A DNA stretch of 62,541 bases from Deltaproteobacteria bacterium. GTDB taxonomy: Bacteria; Desulfobacterota; Desulfobacteria; Desulfobacterales; Desulfosalsimonadaceae. Below, piece by piece: positions 58,507-62,541 of this stretch (position 1 is its first letter; every line of letters begins with the position of its first letter). A program made the position numbers and the translations under genes. Where the stretch lies: positions 1 through 62,541 of the forward strand of contig JAADHK010000009.1 of assembly GCA_013151835.1 (NCBI GenBank), in the 5' to 3' direction. Below the pieces are notes generated by a model. It was not told where the DNA came from and made no database searches. It saw only the letters and a list, made by a program, of their open reading frames with translations.

Positions 58507-59685
58507 TTATCCCCTAAGATGCCTTACAAGTGATGCCGTATGATTTCGAGCCCAAAGGTCAGCGTCCATGATTGCATCGATATCAGGGGCCGGCAGCGGA
58601 TTATGGGCTTCCAGAGTCTTCTCGATAAGAGCGGGTATGGATGTAAATGAAACGACTCCCCGCAAAAAAGCGTCCACCGCAACCTCGTTTGCGGCATTGA
58701 GCACACACGGGGCCGTTCCCCCTGACCTCGCGGCGTTGCGGGCGAGTGTGAGGGCGGGGAACCGCTCAAGATCCGGTTTTTCAAAGGTCAGGGAAGCAAT
58801 CTTTGCAAAATCGACAATGGCAAGGCCCACGTCAATCCGCTCCGGGAATGAAAGGGCGTAAGCAATGGCCCCCTTCATGTCCGGCACTCCCATCTGTGCG
58901 ATTACAGCCCCGTCCGTAAACGCAACCATGGAATGAACGATGCTTTCAGGGTGAATCACCACCTCTATTTCAGACAGCCCCACACCGAAAAGATGCATGG
59001 CCTCGATCACCTCCAGCCCCTTGTTCATGAGCGTGGCTGAATCGATGCTTATCTTTTCTCCCATGTTCCAGGTGGGATGCACCAGGGCGTCGGCCGGTGT
59101 AATGGAGTCAAAAGAGGCATTGTTTCGGGTTAAAAACGGACCGCCCGAGGCGGTAAGAAGAATCCTCTTAAGGTCCTGCCTCCGGTTTCCCGAAAGGCAC
59201 TGGAAAATCGCGGAATGCTCGCTGTCAACCGGGAGAATCGCGACCCCTTTGGCCTTCGCCCTTTTCATGACAATGTCGCCCGCCATAACAAGTGTCTCCT
59301 TGTTGGCAAGGGCAATATCCTTTCCTGCAGATATGGCTGCAAGGGTCGGCATGAGGCCGGCCGCGCCGACAATGGCGGAGACTACAATGTCCGCCTCCGG
59401 ATGGAGCGCGGCTTCAATATATCCTTTTTTGCCATACAGTATCCTGGTCAGATTTCCGGGCATGGGAACAACGGCAAGGCGATCTTTTAAGGCCGCAGCA
59501 CCGGCGGCATCACGGACAACGGCCATTTCCGGTGCAAAGCGTTCGATCTGACGGGCCAGAAGATCAATATTCATACAGCCGGTAAGGGCGACGACTGAAA
59601 ACCTGTCCGGATGCATCCCAACGACTTCAAGGGCATTTCGACCTATGGAGCCGGTTGAACCTAAAATGGCAAGACGTTTTTTCAC
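58507..59685 (-). CDS. dxr: 1-deoxy-D-xylulose 5-phosphate reductoisomerase
   Basis: A 392-residue enzyme of the MEP isoprenoid pathway. NADPH-binding LGSTGSIGRNALEV starts it. Metal/substrate segments are LPVDSEHSAIFQCL, LTASGGPFL, HPTWNMGEKISIDSATLMNK and GLEVIEAMHLFGV. Length and motifs are normal. It sits in the pyrH-frr-uppS-cdsA-dxr-rseP run, with cdsA eight bases upstream. Confidence 0.96.
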   Translation of the reverse strand: MKKRLAILGSTGSIGRNALEVVGMHPDRFSVVALTGCMNIDLLARQIERFAPEMAVVRDAAGAAALKDRLAVVPMPGNLTRILYGKKGYIEAALHPEADIVVSAIVGAAGLMPTLAAISAGKDIALANKETLVMAGDIVMKRAKAKGVAILPVDSEHSAIFQCLSGNRRQDLKRILLTASGGPFLTRNNASFDSITPADALVHPTWNMGEKISIDSATLMNKGLEVIEAMHLFGVGLSEIEVVIHPESIVHSMVAFTDGAVIAQMGVPDMKGAIAYALSFPERIDVGLAIVDFAKIASLTFEKPDLERFPALTLARNAARSGGTAPCVLNAANEVAVDAFLRGVVSFTSIPALIEKTLEAHNPLPAPDIDAIMDADLWARNHTASLVRHLRG

Positions 59686-59693
59686 TATAATCT

Positions 59694-60506
59694 TTAAACG
59701 GCGTAAAAGATATGAAAAATATAGGCTATGGGGGCGGCAAAAAGCAGGGCGTCGATCCGGTCGAGAATACCGCCGTGGCCTGGAAGGATAACGCCTGAAT
59801 CCTTGATATCGGAAACCCTTTTGAGTTCCGATTCAAAAAGATCGCCCACCTGTCCGGCAAGTCCGGCAAGAACAATAAAGACGATTGTAACGCCAAAGGG
59901 GAATGACGGGAGGAAAAGCGCCTTGAACAGGAGTCCAACTATCAGGTTGGCGGCCAGGCCGCCGGCGGCCCCCTCGATGGTTTTTTTCGGACTGATTTCA
60001 GGCGCCAGGCTATGCCGCCCGAAGTAGGTGCCCACATAAAATGCACCCACATCGCCGGAAAATATTATAAAAACAAGGAAATAAACCCAGACATCCCCTC
60101 CCGGACCACCCCTTAAAAGGACGATGGTGGCAAGTGACAGCGGAATATAAACGATAAACTGGAATGCCTTTTCAAGATGGCCCAGAATATTTTTTTTAAC
60201 GGAAAACGAAAAAAGGGAAAATACGGCCGCGCCGAGCACTTGAAAAAGGACGATCAGGATCATAAGGTCATGCCGGGAACTTCCGGCGGCAATGACCACC
60301 GCCGCCCCGCACAGCACGGTAAATACAGGGACTGCGGCATACATCCGCGCGGTGCGTCCGGAATAAATGATATAAAAATATTCCCAGCCGGCCACAAGGC
60401 ATACAATTGCAATAAATGCGGCAAAGAGAGCCTGGGGAGAAAAACTTATGAGAATCGCCAGAATCGGCATGGCGACAAAGCTTGTTATCAAGCGTTTTGT
60501 ATGCAT
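59694..60506 (-). CDS. cdsA: Phosphatidate cytidylyltransferase CdsA
   Basis: A 270-residue membrane enzyme making CDP-diacylglycerol. It has about eight helices and the CdsA signature near the C terminus (SDIKDSGVILPGHGGILDRI followed by DALLFAAPIAY). Earlier FSGDVGAFYVGTYFGRHSLA and SPKKTIEGAAGGL are also typical. It starts 17 bases after the uppS stop and is followed by dxr. Confidence 0.95.
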   Translation of the reverse strand: MHTKRLITSFVAMPILAILISFSPQALFAAFIAIVCLVAGWEYFYIIYSGRTARMYAAVPVFTVLCGAAVVIAAGSSRHDLMILIVLFQVLGAAVFSLFSFSVKKNILGHLEKAFQFIVYIPLSLATIVLLRGGPGGDVWVYFLVFIIFSGDVGAFYVGTYFGRHSLAPEISPKKTIEGAAGGLAANLIVGLLFKALFLPSFPFGVTIVFIVLAGLAGQVGDLFESELKRVSDIKDSGVILPGHGGILDRIDALLFAAPIAYIFHIFYAV

Positions 60507-60523
60507 AAATTATAGTTTTCCTT

Positions 60524-61303
60524 TTATTCAGTCCCAACACGCCCGAACCGGCGTTCCCGACCCTGAAAATCCTTCAATATCTCGATAAACTCCTCTTTCG
60601 TGAAATCGGGCCACAATGTATTTGTCACATAAATCTCCGAATATGCGATCTGCCAGAGGAGAAAATTACTGACCCGAAATTCACCGGAAGTCCTGATTAA
60701 AAGCTCGGGATCAGGCATGGCCGAAGTATAAAGATGCTCGGAGAAAGACTGCTCGTCAATGCCCGCCACATCTATTTTTCCGGACAAAACAGAGTCGGCA
60801 AGCGCCCGGGCCGCGTTCAGGATTTCAGTCCGGCCGCCATAACTCAGGGCAAGGGTGAGCTGCATGCCGTCATTATCTCGGGTCTGGTGTATCGTCCGGT
60901 CAATTTCAATACGCACGGAATCAGGAAGGCGCCCGGTCTCACCGATTACCGCGAACCGGATGTTGTTTTGCCTCATTTCCGACAGCTCTGATCTCAAAAA
61001 CCGATTCAATAGCGTCATGAGCGCGGAAACTTCCGTTTTCGGCCTCTGCCAGTTTTCCGTGGAAAAAGCATAAAGCGTTAAAAAGCGAATTCCCGTCTCC
61101 CGGCTGATCCGGACAACCATCCTGACCGTATCGGCCCCTTTTTCATGGCCTTTCACCCGGTTTTGCAACCGTTTTTTTGCCCACCTGCCGTTGCCGTCCA
61201 TGATAATCGCGACATGGGTGGGGAGAAGTGCCGGATCAAGTTGGGTGATTTCGGAATCAGACTTCAAGAATTTCAAGCTCTTTATCGTGAAAAATGGAAT
61301 CAA
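60524..61303 (-). CDS. uppS: Isoprenyl transferase (undecaprenyl diphosphate synthase)
   Basis: A 259-residue cis-prenyltransferase. HVAIIMDGNGRWAKKR contains the catalytic Asp, GHEKGADTVRMVV and LYAFSTENWQRPKTEV follow, and PDPELLIRTSGEFRVSNFLL is the C-terminal signature. The open frame overlaps frr by 47 bases, and the true start may be a downstream TTG (LKSDSEITQ) inside the overlap or the first ATG. The housekeeping order supports uppS. Confidence 0.93.
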   Translation of the reverse strand: MIPFFTIKSLKFLKSDSEITQLDPALLPTHVAIIMDGNGRWAKKRLQNRVKGHEKGADTVRMVVRISRETGIRFLTLYAFSTENWQRPKTEVSALMTLLNRFLRSELSEMRQNNIRFAVIGETGRLPDSVRIEIDRTIHQTRDNDGMQLTLALSYGGRTEILNAARALADSVLSGKIDVAGIDEQSFSEHLYTSAMPDPELLIRTSGEFRVSNFLLWQIAYSEIYVTNTLWPDFTKEEFIEILKDFQGRERRFGRVGTE

Positions 61304-61814
61304 TTTTCTTTATGTGATCATCGGTAAGATTCTGGACACGATCCTGGGCCTTGAACACGTCGTCTTCCGAAGCATCACCGTCTTTTTTAAGAGACTTGAG
61401 GGATTCGTTGGCCTCCCGGCGTACATTCCTGACGGCGACCCGGTAATCTTCGCAGGCCTTGCCGACCTGACGCACGATATCTTTTCTCCGCTCCTCGGTG
61501 AGCGGCGGAATGGAAATCCGGATCACCTTGCCGTCATTTGAAGGCGTAATCCCTATGTTAGATTTCAAAATAGCCTTTTCAATATCCTTGATCACGCCGG
61601 CATCCCAGGGCTGAATAGTAATCAGGCGGCTTTCCGGGACAGAAAGAGAGGCCATCTGGTTCAACGGCGTTGGCGTTCCATAATAATCCACCCGGATGTC
61701 ATCAAGCAGGCTTAAAGAGGCCCGGCCGGTCCTGATCTTCTTTAAGTCCCTTTGAAGTGCGTCGATTGTTTTCCCCATTTTTTCACTGGCTTCATCTATA
61801 ATCAGATCAATCAT
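61257..61814 (-). CDS. frr: Ribosome recycling factor
   Basis: A 185-residue protein with two domains. KMGKTIDALQRDLKKIRTGR ends at the conserved start of the helical bundle, VDYYGTPTPLNQMASL and ITIQPWDAGVIKDIEKAILK are signature segments, and IPPLTEERRKDIVRQV is the second helix pair. Length is exact for the family. It follows pyrH after 13 bases. Confidence 0.97.
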   Translation of the reverse strand: MIDLIIDEASEKMGKTIDALQRDLKKIRTGRASLSLLDDIRVDYYGTPTPLNQMASLSVPESRLITIQPWDAGVIKDIEKAILKSNIGITPSNDGKVIRISIPPLTEERRKDIVRQVGKACEDYRVAVRNVRREANESLKSLKKDGDASEDDVFKAQDRVQNLTDDHIKKIDSIFHDKELEILEV

Positions 61815-61827
61815 GGCATACCATCCA

Positions 61828-62541
61828 TTATAAATTATCGATTCTTGTCCCCACCGGCTCGCCGCAGATCACACGTCGGGCATTTCCGGCCTTTTTCAGG
61901 CTGAAGACCACAAGGGGAAGGTTGTTTTCCATGGCAAGGGATATGGCGGTGGAGTCCATGACACGGAGTCTTTTCTCAAGGACCGTCATGTAATCGACAG
62001 TCTCGATAAAACATGCCGACGGATTCTTCACTGGATCCGAATCATATACACCGTCAACTTTCGTGGCTTTTAGCAGCACATCGGCATGAATTTCCTGTGC
62101 TCTTAAAACCGCTGCCGTATCTGTCGTGAAATAGGGATTGCCCGTGCCTGCCGCGAAAATGACCACCCTCCCCTTTTCAAGGTGGCGCATGGCGCGCCGT
62201 CGAATATACGGCTCGGCCATCTGTCGTATGGTTATGGCGGACTGAACCCGGGTGGGAATATCAAGCCTTTCAAGCGCGTCCTGGAGGGCGAGGCTGTTCA
62301 TAACGGTCGCCAGCATTCCGAGATAATCGGCCGATGAACGATCCATGCCGTCATTGGAACTGGCGGCCATGCCCCTGAAAATATTTCCCCCGCCGACGAC
62401 CAGGGCGGTTTCGACGCCCATATCCACAACAGACCGGACTTCGGCCGCAACGAAGCTGAGCATATCCGGGCTGATCCCGTAAGCCTCGTCACCCATGAGC
62501 GCTTCACCGCTGAGTTTAAGCAGCACCCGCTTGTATTTTGG
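61828..62541 (-). CDS. pyrH: UMP kinase PyrH, N terminus beyond the window
   Basis: At least 237 residues. The frame is open to the window edge ([15 protein letters not shown]), so the initiator lies a few codons outside; a GTG at 62526 is internal and not the start. Motifs: [11 protein letters not shown] (phosphate loop), [40 protein letters not shown] and [13 protein letters not shown]. It phosphorylates UMP in pyrimidine synthesis and opens the run to purQ. Confidence 0.95.
   Translation of the reverse strand, partial: PKYKRVLLKLSGEALMGDEAYGISPDMLSFVAAEVRSVVDMGVETALVVGGGNIFRGMAASSNDGMDRSSADYLGMLATVMNSLALQDALERLDIPTRVQSAITIRQMAEPYIRRRAMRHLEKGRVVIFAAGTGNPYFTTDTAAVLRAQEIHADVLLKATKVDGVYDSDPVKNPSACFIETVDYMTVLEKRLRVMDSTAISLAMENNLPLVVFSLKKAGNARRVICGEPVGTRIDNL

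Overview
The window looks like a chromosomal segment of an anaerobic, sulfate-reducing Desulfobacterota bacterium, probably Desulfobacterales-like. The indicators are dsrC with its C-terminal cysteine arm, an Rnf operon headed by an eight-heme cytochrome c, an Nfn-type transhydrogenase, a siroheme decarboxylase, several acyl-CoA dehydrogenases and a TRAP system with a TatT lipoprotein. The taxonomic placement is inferred from gene content only.

Layout. 1-160 holds a decayed tyrosine-recombinase tail. 290-7956 is an energy operon on the minus strand: octaheme cytochrome, rnfC, D, G, E, A, B and a cyclic-nucleotide-binding protein, ending in a terminator. As read here, both rnfA and rnfB are frameshifted, and RnfB carries a fused GltD/NfnB-like flavoprotein. 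8009-13194 is a nitrogen module (ptsP, TorF-like porin, amtB, glnK) with a sigma-54 promoter and an upstream inverted repeat. 13428-19901 holds divergent efflux genes: a TolC-like protein, then a translationally coupled OMF/MacA/ATPase/permease operon. 20011-20483 is a scar joining hicB, a beheaded hicA and an acyl-CoA dehydrogenase tail. 20501-25627 contains small acyl-CoA metabolism genes and a MarR regulator.

25943-32122 is the most unusual stretch. A 1118-residue single polypeptide fuses a radical-SAM glycyl-radical-enzyme activase to a complete glycyl radical enzyme. It lies in A+T-rich DNA, is flanked by a broken metallo-beta-lactamase fragment, and is transcribed divergently from a TetR regulator through a compact two-operator promoter region. 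32242-35223 encodes a DUF2914 protein, a diadenylate cyclase fused to YbbR repeats, and HtpX. 35320-38679 holds the two Nfn subunits and miaA. 38856-40903 holds dsrC, a YjbQ remnant, a siroheme decarboxylase and a nitrilase-family hydrolase. 40937-45484 is a TRAP operon (TatT, DctP, DctQ, DctM) with a TetR gene.

45712-49064 is a possible small biosynthetic cluster: a methyltransferase followed by two ketoacyl-synthase-III-like proteins. The second has lost all three catalytic residues, which suggests a PqsBC-like heterodimer. 49375-52491 is an acyl-CoA dehydrogenase/TetR/flavin-oxidoreductase set with a palindromic operator candidate. 52621-53574 is a transglutaminase-like lipoprotein. 53583-62541 is a housekeeping run on the minus strand: pyrH (cut by the window end), frr, uppS, cdsA, dxr, rseP, purL and purQ.

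Together the energy genes (Rnf with cytochrome, Nfn, DsrC) fit a cell that balances ferredoxin, NAD(P)H and sulfite-reduction electrons. The most promising candidates for undescribed biology are the activase-GRE fusion and the active/inactive KAS III pair. No rRNA, tRNA or CRISPR array was recognised.
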